From: Rhizobium bangladeshense
GTDB lineage: Bacteria > Pseudomonadota > Alphaproteobacteria > Rhizobiales > Rhizobiaceae
NCBI RefSeq assembly: GCF_017357245.1
Contig: NZ_CP071612.1
Location: forward strand, 2,793,001-2,857,000
DNA: 64,000 nucleotides
Direction: 5' to 3'
Part shown: positions 53,814-62,370 of the stretch, piece by piece
Numbering within the stretch: position 1 is the first letter of the stretch
Layout of the letters: every line of letters begins with the position of its first letter
The notes under the pieces: generated by a model
Databases searched by the model: none
What the model was told of the DNA's origin: nothing
Seen by the model: only the letters and a program-made list of their open reading frames with translations
Made by a program: the position numbers and the translations under genes

Positions 53814-54356
53814 TCAGTAGGGACTGATGCACTGGCGACGGGGTCCGTAATAGGGCTGGAACGTATTATCGAAAGCCCTGTAGGAACGATAGCGGGCATA
53901 ACACCAGCTCACGTGGCTGCGGCGCCCTCCATAATAGCCCGATGATGCATAGTTCCGATAGGGCGGGGCATAATACCGGCCGTAATCGCGATAGGGCGGA
54001 CCATAACGGTAGGGCGAGCCATAATAGCGGTAGGGTGGATCGTAATAGCGGTACGGGGAACCGTAATAGCGGTACGGGGAACCGTAGTAGCGGTAAGGCG
54101 AGCCATAATAGCGGTAAGGCGAGCCATAATAGGGCTGTGCCAATGCGCCGCCAATGATGGTGCCGACGGCTAGACCACCCAAAGCCCAGCCCCACTCAGC
54201 TCCCCGCCGATGTCCGCCTCGGCCGCGCCATCGTACATGCTCGATCTGCTGCTGCGCCTCGATCCTAGGTGGGTTGATTGCCGGAAACGCCTGAGCCGGC
54301 GTGATGCCGGAGGCACCGATGATCAAGCATAAGGCGGCGACGCTTAGCTTTCTCAT
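53814..54356 (-). CDS. BA14K-like secreted protein with YYGSPYR repeats
   Basis: 180 residues. Signal peptide to residue 23 (TPAQA). A glycine-rich helix (GWALGGLAVGTIIGGALA) follows and is typical of BA14K-related proteins. Then about seven tandem heptads YYGSPYR (one copy reads YYDPPYR) and a final segment HVSWCYARYRSYRAFDNTF with QCISPY, the BA14K C-terminal signature with two cysteines. Known BA14K members are immunoreactive, lectin-like surface proteins. The repeated part is Tyr/Pro-rich and of adjustable length. Confidence 0.82.
   Translation of the reverse strand: MRKLSVAALCLIIGASGITPAQAFPAINPPRIEAQQQIEHVRWRGRGGHRRGAEWGWALGGLAVGTIIGGALAQPYYGSPYRYYGSPYRYYGSPYRYYGSPYRYYDPPYRYYGSPYRYGPPYRDYGRYYAPPYRNYASSGYYGGRRSHVSWCYARYRSYRAFDNTFQPYYGPRRQCISPY
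54008..54133. repeat. Six 21-bp tandem repeats inside the BA14K-like gene
   Basis: Units such as GGTACGGGGAACCGTAATAGC and GGTAAGGCGAGCCATAATAGC follow each other without gaps in the minus-strand reading frame. Unit length is a multiple of three, so repeat number can change without breaking the gene. Confidence 0.85.
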
Positions 54357-54463
54357 GATTGTTCTCCTCTACTCCTCCAAGTGAAGGAAATATCCTCCCC
54401 TCCACCTGAACCAAAGGTGAACGTAGTATGTCGAAAAACGTTCCATATTGAGACAATTAATCG

Positions 54464-54937
54464 CTACCGATAGCCCGCGGCATAGCCCACGGGTATCGCC
54501 ATTCCATTTTTCAGTTCCTCCATCGAAATCGACGCCGAGACGTCGAAGAGTTCCAGCTTTCGCACGATCTGCTTGTAGATCACGTCGTAATGCTCGACGC
54601 GCGGCAGGACGATCTTCAGGATATAATCGTGATTGCCGGTCAGCCGGTGCGCCTCGACGATTTCGGGGATATCGCTGATTATCCCGCGGAAACTCTCCGT
54701 CCAATCGTCGGAATGGTGCGCCGTCTTGACGAGAGCGAAGACGGTCGTCGGCACGCCCATCCTCTCCCTATCGAGCACGACGATGCGCCGAGCGATATGG
54801 CCGCTCTCTTCCAGCCGCTGGATGCGCCGTGAACAGGCCGACACCGAAAGCGCCACGCGCTCGGCCAGATCGGTTACGGAGATGCTCGCATCCTTTTGCA
54901 GCATGTCGAGAATCCGTCTGTCGCGATCGTCAAGCAT
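54464..54937 (-). CDS. Lrp/AsnC-family regulator
   Basis: 157 residues. HTH RILDMLQKDASISVTDLAER with VALSVSACSRRIQRLEESG at the N-terminus, then a RAM ligand domain (VPTTVFALVKTAHHSDDW; LTGNHDYILKIVLP). Typical Lrp size. It is divergent from the aspartate/glutamate racemase gene, so an amino-acid responsive control of that gene is likely. The 152-base intergenic region is A/T-rich near the racemase start. Confidence 0.9.
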   Translation of the reverse strand: MLDDRDRRILDMLQKDASISVTDLAERVALSVSACSRRIQRLEESGHIARRIVVLDRERMGVPTTVFALVKTAHHSDDWTESFRGIISDIPEIVEAHRLTGNHDYILKIVLPRVEHYDVIYKQIVRKLELFDVSASISMEELKNGMAIPVGYAAGYR

Positions 54938-55089
54938 TGCCCGAAATCATCCCCGCGCCGAAAATTTGCGTCATCACATCGAAACACGCAAAACCATAGC
55001 ACAAATATGGCCCGCAAAACAAACAACGCAAACATACCGCGCCGGCTTTGCGGCATGATTTTTCAAGTTCAAAACAAGGGAGTGTGAGA

Positions 55090-55809
55090 ATGGAAACGAT
55101 CGGCCTGATTGGCGGCATGAGTTTTGAAAGTTCGGCGGTCTATTATCGTCTGGTCAACGAAATGGTGCGCGCCCGCAAGGGCGGCCTCGCCTCGGCCGAG
55201 CTCATCCTGCATTCGGTCAATTTCGAGGAGATCGTCGCCCTTCAGAAGGCTGGAGATTGGGCTGGTGCGGCACACCACCTCGGCAATGTCGCCGAAAGCC
55301 TTCAGGCGGCCGGCGCCGGCTGCGTGCTCATCTGCACCAACACCATGCACTTGATCGCTGAGGAGGTCGCGGCGAGGATTTCGGTGCCGCTGATCCACAT
55401 TATCGACGAAACGGCGAAATCGCTGCGTGCGGCCGACCGCAAGCGTCCGTTGCTGCTCGCCACCCGCTATACGATGGAGCATGGCTTCTATAGCTCCCGC
55501 ATGAAGAGCCTCGGCCTCGACATCATGGTGCCCGACGCGGCTGACCGCACCACGGTCCATGACATCATCTTCAACGAGCTCTGCGTCGGCAGGGTGCACG
55601 AAAGCTCGCGCGAAAAGCTGATCGCGATCATCGACCACGCCATGGAACGCGGCGCCGACAGCATCATCCTCGGCTGCACTGAGATCTGCCTGATCCTCGA
55701 CCCCGACCGCCTGCCGCTGCCGGGTTTCGACACGACCGCGATCCATGCGCGGGCTGCAGTGGAATTCGCTTTTGGTGCCGAGGAAGAAGCCGAAGAGGCG
55801 GCTGCCTGA
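55090..55809 (+). CDS. Aspartate/glutamate racemase family protein
   Basis: 239 residues from the ATG at 55090. GLIGGMSFESSAVYYRLVNE is the family start. The two catalytic cysteines are in CTNTMH (about residue 82) and GCTEICL (about residue 197), and both are intact, so it should be active on aspartate, glutamate or a related amino acid. The C-terminal acidic tail (EEEAEEAAA) is unusual. Divergent from the Lrp gene. Confidence 0.9.
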   Translation: METIGLIGGMSFESSAVYYRLVNEMVRARKGGLASAELILHSVNFEEIVALQKAGDWAGAAHHLGNVAESLQAAGAGCVLICTNTMHLIAEEVAARISVPLIHIIDETAKSLRAADRKRPLLLATRYTMEHGFYSSRMKSLGLDIMVPDAADRTTVHDIIFNELCVGRVHESSREKLIAIIDHAMERGADSIILGCTEICLILDPDRLPLPGFDTTAIHARAAVEFAFGAEEEAEEAAA

Positions 55810-55826
55810 TCAGAGCGTCAATTTAG

Positions 55827-55839
55827 TTGACTCAGTCAA
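55827..55839. promoter_or_regulatory. MarR-type operator-like palindrome
   Basis: TTGACT-C-AGTCAA, two 6-base arms around one base, 151 bases upstream of the MarR-GNAT fusion gene and 17 bases after the racemase stop. The spacing fits MarR operators. Confidence 0.5.
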
Positions 55840-55989
55840 ATAAATGCATGACAAAGGTCTGCACCAGGAGATCTTGTCAGTTCATCGACGCCTCGCTTCG
55901 CCTCAACATCATCCTCGGCACAAGGCCGAGGACTTCGAGGAGTTGGCCGACTTGTCCCGCAAAAGATCTCCATCTGGAGACCATTTGCC

Positions 55990-56907
55990 ATGCCCGATGT
56001 CGCCCTTATCGAAACCGCCCGCGATTTCAACCGGTTTTACACGAATTTCCTCGGCCTCCTGAACAAGGCCTATCTCGATTCGCCCTACACGCTGACGGAC
56101 GCCCGCGTCCTCTTCGAGATCGGCTCGCATGAAGGTGTCAGCGCCAAAGCACTCGCCCGCGACCTGCATCTCGACCCGGCCTATCTCAGCCGCATCCTCA
56201 AGCGTTTCCGCGCCGAAGGGCTGATCGAGACCAGCGCCGATACGGCTGATCTGCGCAGCCAGATCATCACTGTCACCGACCGGGGACGAGAAGAGTTCGA
56301 AGAACTCGGACGGCGCGCGAATGACCAGATCGCCGCCCGTTTCGACATGCTTGCGGCCGGCGAGCCGCAGGCGGTGGTCTCAGCCATGAACACGATCCGT
56401 GCCCTGCTCGACCCGACGGCAAAGCCAGCGCCCGCGATCATTCGCGCCCATCGCGCCGGCGATATCGGCTGGATCGTCGAGAGCCAGGGTCGCTTCTATG
56501 CCGAGGAATATGGCTGGGACCTGCGTTTCGAGGGGCTGGTCGCCGAAGTTGCCGGCAAATTCCTCGCCAATTTCGATCCTGAAAAGGAATATTGCTGGAT
56601 TGCCGAACGCGGCGGCGTCAATGTCGGCTCGGTCCTCGTCACCGATGGCGGCGATGGCGTCGCCAAGCTGCGCCTGCTCTATGTTGACAAATCCGCTCGC
56701 GGCCTCGGGCTTGGCAAGCTGCTGGTCGGTGAATGCATCCGCTTTGCCAGGCAGAAGGGCTACCGGCAGCTATCGCTCTGGACCAACGATATGCTGGACA
56801 CCGCCCGCGCCATCTACATCAAGGCCGGCTTCGAACTTGTCTCCGAGGAGAGACATTCCATGTTCGGCCCCGAGGCGAACGGCCAGACGTGGGTACTCGA
56901 TCTCTAA
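55990..56907 (+). CDS. MarR-type regulator fused to a GNAT acetyltransferase
   Basis: 305 residues. Residues 1-140 are a MarR winged helix (TDARVLFEIGSHEGVSAKAL, LDPAYLSRILKRFRAEGLIE). Residues about 150-305 are a GNAT domain: LRLLYVDKSARGLGLGKLL is the CoA-binding core, followed by LSLWTNDMLDTARAIYIKAG and the last strand WVLDL. The linked architecture is known in several proteobacteria, but the acetyl acceptor is unknown. It lies 60 bases before a TetR gene and downstream of the racemase. Confidence 0.88.
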   Translation: MPDVALIETARDFNRFYTNFLGLLNKAYLDSPYTLTDARVLFEIGSHEGVSAKALARDLHLDPAYLSRILKRFRAEGLIETSADTADLRSQIITVTDRGREEFEELGRRANDQIAARFDMLAAGEPQAVVSAMNTIRALLDPTAKPAPAIIRAHRAGDIGWIVESQGRFYAEEYGWDLRFEGLVAEVAGKFLANFDPEKEYCWIAERGGVNVGSVLVTDGGDGVAKLRLLYVDKSARGLGLGKLLVGECIRFARQKGYRQLSLWTNDMLDTARAIYIKAGFELVSEERHSMFGPEANGQTWVLDL

Positions 56908-56952
56908 TTTCGCTGCATCGCGGAAATTCCGCTTGATTTGGAAACGATCATT

Positions 56953-56964
56953 CCCTAATTAGGG
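56953..56964. promoter_or_regulatory. Palindrome overlapping the TetR ribosome binding site
   Basis: CCCTAATTAGGG, three bases before the TetR ATG. The AGGGGA part also serves as the ribosome binding site, so binding of the repressor could block both initiation of transcription and access to the site. Confidence 0.6.
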
Positions 56965-56967
56965 GAC

Positions 56968-57591
56968 ATGACCGTTGCCAACCTCACATCAAATGAAAAA
57001 AACCGCAGCCGCGGCCGTCCGCGCGAGTTCGATATAGACGCCGCGCTTGATTCGGCACTGCGGGTCTTTTCCGAACGCGGCTACCACGCCACCTCGATCA
57101 GCGAACTGAGCGAGGCGATGGGCCTTGCCTCGGGCAGCATCTACAAGGCGTTCAAGGACAAACGCGGCGTCTTCGTCGCCGCCTTTGCCCGGTATCGCCA
57201 ACTCGGCCGGCGACGCCTGGAAGCGATGATCGCATCTGCGGACACGGGCCGCGAAAAGGTCTTCCAGATGGTGATGTATTACACGGAGCTCTCCCATGGC
57301 GAGGCCGGCCGCAAAGGTTGCCTCGTCGTCGGCGGCGCCAATGACTTCGCCCTGCTCGACGAGGAAACCGCCGCTCATGTCGCCACAGCCTTTGCCGCCG
57401 ACGAAAAGCTGATGGCCGATCTCATCCGCATCGGCCAAGTCGACCACACCATTCCGAAAACGGTGGATGCTGATGCCGCCGCCCTCACCTTTCTCTGCTT
57501 TACCAAGGGCTTGCGCGTCATCGGCAAGACAGGGCGCAGCAGGCAAGAGATGCTCGCCGCAGCCGAAGCGGCGATGAAGCTCCTGACCTGA
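56968..57591 (+). CDS. TetR-family regulator
   Basis: 207 residues. The basic start RSRGRPREFDID is followed by the HTH (YHATSISELSEAMGLASGS, IYKAFKDKRGVF). The C-terminal domain contains LSHGEAGRKGCLVVGGAN, the TetR_C pattern of the AcrR-like regulators. It lies 117 bases before an MFS transporter gene on the same strand, its probable target. The preceding palindrome indicates autorepression. Confidence 0.88.
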   Translation: MTVANLTSNEKNRSRGRPREFDIDAALDSALRVFSERGYHATSISELSEAMGLASGSIYKAFKDKRGVFVAAFARYRQLGRRRLEAMIASADTGREKVFQMVMYYTELSHGEAGRKGCLVVGGANDFALLDEETAAHVATAFAADEKLMADLIRIGQVDHTIPKTVDADAAALTFLCFTKGLRVIGKTGRSRQEMLAAAEAAMKLLT

Positions 57592-57708
57592 ATACGCACG
57601 TTAGGTTACGCGCAAACGTTCGACATGCGTCATCAGGTCAAGGATCGGGTGGCTGCAGCTAGCATTCTTTCATTCAATTCTCACTATCTTTGAGAACCGG
57701 AGTTTCTG

Positions 57709-58923
57709 ATGAGCATTTCAGCCACCACCCCGGATAAAGCCATTCCACGAGCGCTATCCCCCTGGCTCACCTTTCTTTTCGCCGCCGCCTGCGGGCTGGT
57801 GGCCGCCAATCTCTATTACGGGCAGCCGCTTGCCGGGCCGATCAGCGCCGATCTCGGCTTTTCCCCTGCCGCGACCGGTCTGATCGTCACGCTGACGCAG
57901 ATCGGCTACGGTCTCGGCCTGCTGCTGATCGTGCCGCTCGGCGACCTCACGGAAAACCGCCGCCTCGTCCTGCTGCTGATCGCCGTCTCTGCCGTGGCGC
58001 TGATCGGCGCCGCGCTGTCTTCGACGCCGGCCATGTTCCTCGCCGCCTCGCTCTGCATCGGCCTCGCCTCGGTCGCCGTCCAGGTGCTCGTGCCCTTTGC
58101 CGCGAACATGGCGCCGGATGCGACGCGCGGCCAGGTCGTCGGCAACGTCATGAGCGGCCTGCTCTGCGGCATCATGCTGGCGCGGCCCTTCGCGAGCTTC
58201 GTCGCCGAGGCCTCGTCCTGGCACATGGTCTATTATGTGACAGCAGCCCTGATGCTCGTGCTCGCCATCGTCTTGCGCACCAACCTGCCGGTCCGCGTCC
58301 CGAAGACCAAGCTTGGCTATGGCGAACTGCTTACCTCAATGGCGCATCTGGCGCTGACCTCGCGTGTGCTGCAGCGCCGCGCCCTCTACCAAGCCGGCAT
58401 GTTCGGCGCCTTCAGCCTGTTCTGGACGACGACGCCCCTGCTGCTCGCAAGCCCCGCCTTCGGGCTGACGCAGAACGGCATCGCCCTCTTCGCGCTCGCC
58501 GGTGCCGCCGGCGCCGTCGCCTCGCCGATCGCCGGCCGGCTTGCCGACCGCGGCATGACCAGGATCGCCTCGACGATCGCCATGCTGCTCGGCATGGCGT
58601 CCTTCCTGATCAGCCATTTCGCAAGCGACGGCTCGCTCACCGCGCTGATCCTTCTGACCGCGGCCGCGATCATTCTCGATTTCGGGGTGACGACCAATCT
58701 CGTCTGCGGTCAGCGGGCGATCTATGGGCTGAACCCGGAACATCGCAGCCGCTTGAATGGCCTTTTCATGGCCACCTTCTTTGCCGGCGGCGCGCTGGGT
58801 TCCGCTTTCGGCGGCTGGGCCTATGCCACAGGCGGCTGGACGATGACGGCGTGGATCGGTTTTGCCTTCCCGGCGCTCGCCTTCCTGCTGTTCCTGACCG
58901 AAGGGCGCGGACGCAAAGCCTAG
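57709..58923 (+). CDS. MFS transporter, drug/sugar efflux type
   Basis: 404 residues, twelve helices. YGQPLAGPISADLG in helix 1 and the helix 2-3 loop GDLTENRRLVLLL, the DHA-type A-motif region, are present, and the C-terminal half repeats the pattern (GRLADRGMTRIAS). The start is behind CCGGAG. It follows the TetR gene and is likely regulated by it. It ends with a four-base overlap with the convergent HxlR gene. The substrate is unknown. Confidence 0.87.
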   Translation: MSISATTPDKAIPRALSPWLTFLFAAACGLVAANLYYGQPLAGPISADLGFSPAATGLIVTLTQIGYGLGLLLIVPLGDLTENRRLVLLLIAVSAVALIGAALSSTPAMFLAASLCIGLASVAVQVLVPFAANMAPDATRGQVVGNVMSGLLCGIMLARPFASFVAEASSWHMVYYVTAALMLVLAIVLRTNLPVRVPKTKLGYGELLTSMAHLALTSRVLQRRALYQAGMFGAFSLFWTTTPLLLASPAFGLTQNGIALFALAGAAGAVASPIAGRLADRGMTRIASTIAMLLGMASFLISHFASDGSLTALILLTAAAIILDFGVTTNLVCGQRAIYGLNPEHRSRLNGLFMATFFAGGALGSAFGGWAYATGGWTMTAWIGFAFPALAFLLFLTEGRGRKA

Positions 58924-59336
58924 CTCTCTGCGGAATCGAAACGCGAACGGGCGGCGCGAACGGCATCATGGTTCGCTTCCGCCCAATTCAAGAGTTGCGA
59001 CAGCGGCTGATAGAGCGAGCGGCCGAGATCGGTCATCGAATATTCGACGCTCGGCGGCTTGGTCGGAAACACTTCACGCGCAATGTAACCGTCCCTCTGC
59101 AGATCACGCAGCGTTTGTGTTAGCATGCGCTGCGATATATCGGGAAGCATCCGCCGCAGTTCGCCGAAGCGGCGGGGCTCGGCCGCCAGCACTTCGAGCA
59201 GCAGCGTCGACCACTTGCCGCCGATCTGCTGCATCATGTCCCGCACCGGGCAATTGGAAAAATCAAGGGCAGCAAGATTAATCTCGCGCCGCGCCCCTGG
59301 CATCCTGTTCTTGAGACTGACGATTGCCCCGCCCAT
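58920..59336 (-). CDS. HxlR-family regulator
   Basis: 138 residues from the ATG at 59336, behind AAGGGA; a longer frame is unlikely. Cysteine in NCPVRDMMQQIGGKWSTLLL lies at the position that senses quinones or aldehydes in YodB/HypR relatives. The wHTH is MLPDISQRMLTQTLRDLQRD, with PTKPPSVEYSMTDLG after it. It is divergent from the QorB-type gene and should repress it. The region between them has the inverted repeat at 59417. Confidence 0.9.
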   Translation of the reverse strand: MGGAIVSLKNRMPGARREINLAALDFSNCPVRDMMQQIGGKWSTLLLEVLAAEPRRFGELRRMLPDISQRMLTQTLRDLQRDGYIAREVFPTKPPSVEYSMTDLGRSLYQPLSQLLNWAEANHDAVRAARSRFDSAES

Positions 59337-59416
59337 GAACTTGGTTCCCTTTTGGTAACTTACAGCCGAAAAGCTGCCTCCTTTACAGGTCGAAGTCAAT
59401 TCCTATTCTAGCGTTA

Positions 59417-59431
59417 GTCTCTTTTTGAGAC
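59417..59431. promoter_or_regulatory. Inverted repeat in the HxlR/QorB promoter region
   Basis: GTCTC-TTTTT-GAGAC, 29 bases before the reductase start. It is a possible HxlR binding site or part of the divergent promoters. Confidence 0.45.
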
Positions 59432-59459
59432 CACTTTCAGAACGCAGAAGGAACGACCC

Positions 59460-60365
59460 ATGAGCGAAACCATCCTGGTCACCGGCGCCGCCGGGCAGCT
59501 CGGCCAGCGTGTCATCCACCACCTCATAGAGACCTACAAGGTCGCCCCAGGCAAGATCGTCGCGGCGACGCGCAGCCCGGAAAAACTCGCCAAGCTGGCA
59601 GACAAGGGCGTCATCATCCGGAAGGCTGATTTCGATGATGCCGCCGGCCTGGAGAAGGCTTTCGCCGGGATCGACCGTCTGCTGCTGATCAGCACCGACG
59701 CGCTCGACACCCCCGGAAAGCGCCTCGCGCAGCACAAGGCCGCGGTCGCGGCCGCCGTGAAAGCAGGCGTCAAGCACATCGCCTATACCTCGATGCCGGC
59801 GCCGGACAATTCGCTCGTCACCTTCGCGCCCGACCACCTCGGCAGCGAAAACGCCATCAAGGCAAGCGGCATCGCCTATACGATCATCCGTGACGCCTGG
59901 TATCACGACAATTACCTGCATAGCATGCCGCACAACCTGCAGGGCGGCAGATGGTACAGCGCCACGGGCAATGGCAAGGTGTCGACCATCTCGCGTGATG
60001 ACTGCGCCCTGGCGATCGCCGCGGCCCTTGCCTCGGGTACATCCGAAAGCGCGACCTATACGCTGACTGGCGCGGCATCGCTGGACAACCGCCAGATCGC
60101 GGCTATCGTCTCCGAAACCGCCGGAAAGCCGCTCGAGGTCATCGATGTCAATGACGAGCAGCTCGGCCAGGGCATGCGCGGCGCCGGCCTCCCCGGCTTC
60201 GTCGCCGATATGCTGGTCTCCGCCGACGCCAATATTCGCGCCGGCAATTTCGACATCATCACCGAAGATTTCACCAAGCTGACCGGCAAACAGCCCCAGC
60301 CACTGAAGGATTTCTTCGTGGCGCACAAGGCGGCGTTGACGACGGTTGGAACTGGTGAGCACTGA
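59460..60365 (+). CDS. NmrA-like NAD(P)H:quinone oxidoreductase, QorB type
   Basis: 301 residues. The cofactor loop is LVTGAAGQLGQRVI, then ATRSPEKLAKLADKGV and YTSMPAPDN. The NmrA-like SDR fold lacks the classical YxxxK. QorB (YtfG) reduces quinones with NADPH. The divergent HxlR gene is the usual partner, giving a quinone-sensing unit. A terminator hairpin follows. Confidence 0.88.
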   Translation: MSETILVTGAAGQLGQRVIHHLIETYKVAPGKIVAATRSPEKLAKLADKGVIIRKADFDDAAGLEKAFAGIDRLLLISTDALDTPGKRLAQHKAAVAAAVKAGVKHIAYTSMPAPDNSLVTFAPDHLGSENAIKASGIAYTIIRDAWYHDNYLHSMPHNLQGGRWYSATGNGKVSTISRDDCALAIAAALASGTSESATYTLTGAASLDNRQIAAIVSETAGKPLEVIDVNDEQLGQGMRGAGLPGFVADMLVSADANIRAGNFDIITEDFTKLTGKQPQPLKDFFVAHKAALTTVGTGEH

Positions 60366-60379
60366 TACAATTGGGCGGT

Positions 60380-60415
60380 GGCTCCCCCTCTCCCCGGCAG
60401 GGCAGAGGGGGAGCC
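60380..60415. terminator. Terminator between convergent genes
   Basis: 12-bp perfect stem GGCTCCCCCTCT / AGAGGGGGAGCC with a 12-base loop, between the QorB and pdxJ gene ends. No long T run on either strand, but the G/C-rich stem can serve both directions. Confidence 0.65.
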
Positions 60416-60433
60416 CTGCCGACCGATTGCTTC

Positions 60434-61186
60434 CTAAACCGTCTGCCCGCAAGCCCGGCAGAAGCGGCGCACCGTTTCGGCCATCCCAAACTCCAGCGCA
60501 TCGGCAGTCAGCCCGTGGCCGATCGAGACTTCGGCAAGCGCTGGGATGCGCTTCACCAGATCAGGCAGGTTTGCGACCGTCAGATCGTGGCCGGCGTTGA
60601 CGGCAAGGCCGATCGCCAGCGCTGCGTCCGCCGTGCGACCTAGCGCTTCGAGGATCGGAGCTGCTCGTTCCGGCGCGTCGTAGCAGCCGCCATAGGGGCC
60701 GGTGTAAAGTTCGATCCGGTCGGCGCCCGTCGCCTTCGCCAGCTTCACCGCTTCAGCATCGCCATCGCCATCGGCAAAGAGCGACACACGGCACCCCATC
60801 TTCTTCAGCCTCGCGACCACATCGGTGAGGAAAGCCTGATGTTTGCGGAAATCCCAGCCGTGATCGGAGGTCGCCTGGGATGGATCGTCGGGCACCAGCG
60901 TCACCTGCTCGGGTGCGGCACCGGCGCAGAGATCGAGGAATTCGTCCGTGGGGTAACCCTCGATGTTGAATTCCGCCGTGGGGAATTCGTCATCGATCAG
61001 GTTACGAATGACAGGCAGGTCTGAAAATCTTATATGGCGCTGGTCGGGGCGGGGATGGACCGTCAGGCCGCTGGCGCCCGCGGCAAGGGCTATGCGTCCG
61101 AGGCCCTCAACGCTCGGCCAAGGCAGATCGCGCCGGTTGCGCAGCATGGCGATGGCATTGAGGTTCACGGAGAGCTTGGCTGGCAT
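60434..61186 (-). CDS. pdxJ: Pyridoxine 5'-phosphate synthase
   Basis: 250 residues. The N-terminal [20 protein letters not shown], the catalytic and phosphate-binding parts [32 protein letters not shown], and [10 protein letters not shown] are intact. The last step [11 protein letters not shown] and [10 protein letters not shown] is also typical. The enzyme condenses 3-amino-2-oxopropyl phosphate with deoxyxylulose-5-phosphate. It is transcribed alone. Confidence 0.95.
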   Translation of the reverse strand: MPAKLSVNLNAIAMLRNRRDLPWPSVEGLGRIALAAGASGLTVHPRPDQRHIRFSDLPVIRNLIDDEFPTAEFNIEGYPTDEFLDLCAGAAPEQVTLVPDDPSQATSDHGWDFRKHQAFLTDVVARLKKMGCRVSLFADGDGDAEAVKLAKATGADRIELYTGPYGGCYDAPERAAPILEALGRTADAALAIGLAVNAGHDLTVANLPDLVKRIPALAEVSIGHGLTADALEFGMAETVRRFCRACGQTV

Positions 61187-61626
61187 GGCGGATTATCCAT
61201 CGGTGTCGGAAGCGGGAGGCCCCCGCTTTTAAGCCAAGTGCCCGGCGATGGCCAACGAGAATCGCAGATGCATCCGATACCGATCGCTGATGGATCTGGG
61301 TTACAACCGAGAGCGAGCATGAATACTAGTTCCCGCCGCCATAAAGGAGACCTCTCGATGCGCCGGCGCGGCGGCGTGTTTTTGCCGTGACCTTCGGGCA
61401 AAGCCTGCAAAACACGCCGTCGCGTTGCGATCCCATTTAAAAGAGATTACTTTTAGCACTTCTAAAAAAGATCGTTCACGCATAACGTGGACATTATGTC
61501 GCGTAAACGTAGGCCGCGTACTGCTTCTTTCCCCATGGAAGACGCTCAGAGGAAACCCCACTCGCCGCGACCGGGAAGCAACTGGCAAATCCGCATGAGG
61601 TGCAACAAGATGCCCTAGGAGGGTTC
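61187..61626. other. Intergenic region before the MerR-type gene
   Basis: 440 bases. It has an A/T-rich part near 61440-61490 with an imperfect dyad around 61475-61505. The frames here lack start sites; the real start of the MerR-type gene is at 61627. Confidence 0.5.
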
Positions 61627-62319
61627 ATGCCAGACGGTTCCAAACGCCTGTTTGCTGCCGCCGGTGTCGCTTCGGAGGGCCGGTCGAAATACCGGTTTCT
61701 GCCTTCGGCCGCGCTGCCACCGGATCTGCCGGAAGGTCCGGTGCCCATTGCCGATATGGCCAATGCATTCGGCGTTACGCACAGGACACTACATTTCTAC
61801 GAAGAGAAGGGTTTGATTTCAGCCAATCGCATCGGCCTGATGCGGGTCTACGGCCAGGACGACGTGATGCGCATGGCTGTCATCACCGTCTGCCGCGAAA
61901 CGGGCATGCCGGTCGCGGTTATCCAAGAGTTGATGGACGAGCTTCGCAACGCTGATTCGCAGGAAAAGGCCGAGGCGATGTTTCGCGAGGCCTTGCAGGT
62001 GCGCAAACGCGAGCTGACGGCTGAGATGTCGACGCTTCACCGCCAGCTTCAGCAGGTCGGCGATCTCCTCGAATTCGACGACAGCATAGAGGCGCAGCCG
62101 CTCAACGACAATCAGGACAGTGCCGGCCTGACCGCGCAGGAGCGGCGTTGCCTGGAACTGATGGCAGAGGGCTATTCCACTCAGCGCATTGCCCGGGCGC
62201 TCGACCTGAAGCATGACGAGACCCGCGATCTCGAGGCCGGAATCATCCTGAAATTCCGCGCCAACAACCGCTTCCAGGCGATCGCCAAGGCCGTTCTGCT
62301 CGGCATCGTGCAAGCCTAG
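61627..62319 (+). CDS. MerR-type regulator with a second, LuxR-like HTH
   Basis: 230 residues from the ATG at 61627, behind AGGAGGG; a GTG at 61600 in the same frame has no site. Residues about 40-105 are a MerR HTH (IADMANAFGVTHRTLHFYEE with RVYGQDDVMRMAVI). A coiled-coil linker follows (RKRELTAEMSTLHRQLQQVG). Residues about 165-230 read LTAQERRCLELMAEGYSTQ, then RIARALDL, the GerE/LuxR recognition pattern. Two HTH modules in one chain are uncommon. No cysteine metal-binding site is visible. Confidence 0.82.
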   Translation: MPDGSKRLFAAAGVASEGRSKYRFLPSAALPPDLPEGPVPIADMANAFGVTHRTLHFYEEKGLISANRIGLMRVYGQDDVMRMAVITVCRETGMPVAVIQELMDELRNADSQEKAEAMFREALQVRKRELTAEMSTLHRQLQQVGDLLEFDDSIEAQPLNDNQDSAGLTAQERRCLELMAEGYSTQRIARALDLKHDETRDLEAGIILKFRANNRFQAIAKAVLLGIVQA

Positions 62320-62370
62320 CACAGGCCGTGCCCCGACGGCGGCCACCGTCCCGTGCTCCCGGGCCGAACC

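Noticed and set aside
54008..54133. Regular short repeats considered as a CRISPR array
   Set aside because: Units are directly adjacent without spacers and are translated as heptads of a BA14K-like protein.
61475..61505. Imperfect inverted repeat upstream of the MerR-type gene
   Set aside because: Too many mismatches to claim an operator.
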